Shown here: piece after piece, positions 15,524 to 15,919 of the stretch | Numbering within the stretch: the first letter of the stretch is position 1 | How the letters are laid out: the number at the start of each line of letters is the position of its first letter | Assembly: GCA_964556785.1 (NCBI GenBank) | Contig: CAZKXM010000043.1 | Coordinates: 1-15,919 of the forward strand | Reading direction: 5' to 3' | Origin: CAG-1031 sp964556785 | GTDB taxonomy: Bacteria > Bacteroidota > Bacteroidia > Bacteroidales > Muribaculaceae | Length of the DNA stretch: 15,919 bases | Notes under the pieces: generated by a model | Database searches by the model: none | Told to the model about the DNA's origin: nothing | What the model saw: the letters and a program-made list of their open reading frames with translations, nothing else | Position numbers and translations under genes: made by a program

Positions 15524-15919
15524 GCCTTTTCCGAGCGCTCGGCCACTATGCGGGCAATCTGGACGATAACGTCAGATGCCTTTTCCATCGAGGGGATGGG
15601 CACGAACTCATAGCGGCCATGGAAGTTCAGACCGCCGGCAAAAAGGTTGGGGCAGGGCAGGCCCTTGAACGAGAGCTGGGCGCCGTCTGTGCCGCCACGG
15701 ATCGGAACAACCTTGGGCTCTACATCGGCATCACGCATGGCCTGCTCGGCAATCTCGATGATGTGGGGCAGCGGCTCAACTTTCTCGCGCATGTTGTAAT
15801 ACTGGTCCTTTATGTCGAGCGACGCCACACCCGGAAACTCATGGTTGATCTTGCGGGTGAGGTGTTCCATCTCTTTCTTGCGGCGTTCGAAACGGTCGCG
15901 GTCGTGGTCGCGGATAATG
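15520..15919 (-). CDS. pepT: Peptidase T (tripeptide aminopeptidase), C-terminal part
   Basis: The gene runs off the right edge; the last 132 residues are visible. The product removes the N-terminal residue of tripeptides in the cytosol as a dinuclear zinc M20-family peptidase. Visible motifs are IIRDHDRDRFERRKKEM, then DQYYNMREKVEP, then IRGGTDGAQLSFKGLPCPN and LFAGGLNFHGRYEFVPIPSM. In PepT the histidine of NFHG is a zinc ligand, and the RGGTDG loop binds substrate. Most other zinc ligands lie outside the window. It is the first visible gene of the minus-strand operon; its TGA overlaps the GTG start of miaA. The promoter is not in view. Confidence 0.95.
   Translation of the reverse strand, partial: IIRDHDRDRFERRKKEMEHLTRKINHEFPGVASLDIKDQYYNMREKVEPLPHIIEIAEQAMRDADVEPKVVPIRGGTDGAQLSFKGLPCPNLFAGGLNFHGRYEFVPIPSMEKASDVIVQIARIVAERSEKA

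Noticed and set aside
1..15919. tRNA, rRNA, CRISPR array, insertion sequence or prophage
   Set aside because: I looked for T-loop-like sequences, regularly spaced repeats, transposase motifs and terminal inverted repeats, and saw none.

Overview
The window looks like a chromosomal housekeeping segment from a GC-rich member of the Bacteroidales (Bacteroidota). The evidence is as follows. Intergenic regions carry TAnnTTTG-type -7 promoter elements. Start codons lack Shine-Dalgarno sequences. Several proteins are of Bacteroidales type: class III fructose-bisphosphatase, a SpoIID-like protein without a signal peptide, and a glycosyltransferase fused to a HIT-like C-terminal domain. A Muribaculaceae-like genome would fit the base composition, but I cannot prove the family from sequence alone. 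I saw no tRNA, rRNA, CRISPR array, insertion sequence or phage gene.

Left part, plus strand (1-7605). The window opens with the 3' end of a class II fructose-bisphosphate aldolase gene, closed by a clear terminator. Next is a class III fructose-1,6-bisphosphatase gene (fbp) whose frame is broken by one base near position 500, just before its first metal-binding motif. So two consecutive gluconeogenic steps are neighbours. A long-chain acyl-CoA synthetase follows, separated by a 163-bp intergenic region rich in GTTAAC. Next is a likely two-gene operon: aspartate-semialdehyde dehydrogenase (asd) and a CPA2-type cation/proton antiporter with a universal-stress-protein-like tail. A 36-bp perfect palindrome that overlaps a promoter element precedes asd.

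Middle (7606-10132). A 365-bp non-coding region holds nested inverted repeats, a possible structured RNA and a good promoter. It leads into a tightly coupled pair: rsmA (16S rRNA dimethyladenosine transferase) and mgtE (magnesium transporter), overlapping by ATGA.

Right part, minus strand (10140-15919). Five genes overlap one another in the order pepT (partial), miaA, GT2-HIT fusion, SpoIID-like and AmpG-like permease. The junctions overlap by 4, 4, 8 and 4 bp, so this is very likely one translationally coupled operon. Its promoter lies outside the window. The last three genes suggest import and cytosolic handling of cell-wall (muropeptide) fragments. The GT2-HIT fusion and the apparently cytosolic SpoIID-like enzyme are the least understood parts and the best candidates for new biology here. 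The operon runs tail-to-tail into mgtE with a 7-bp gap and no visible terminator.
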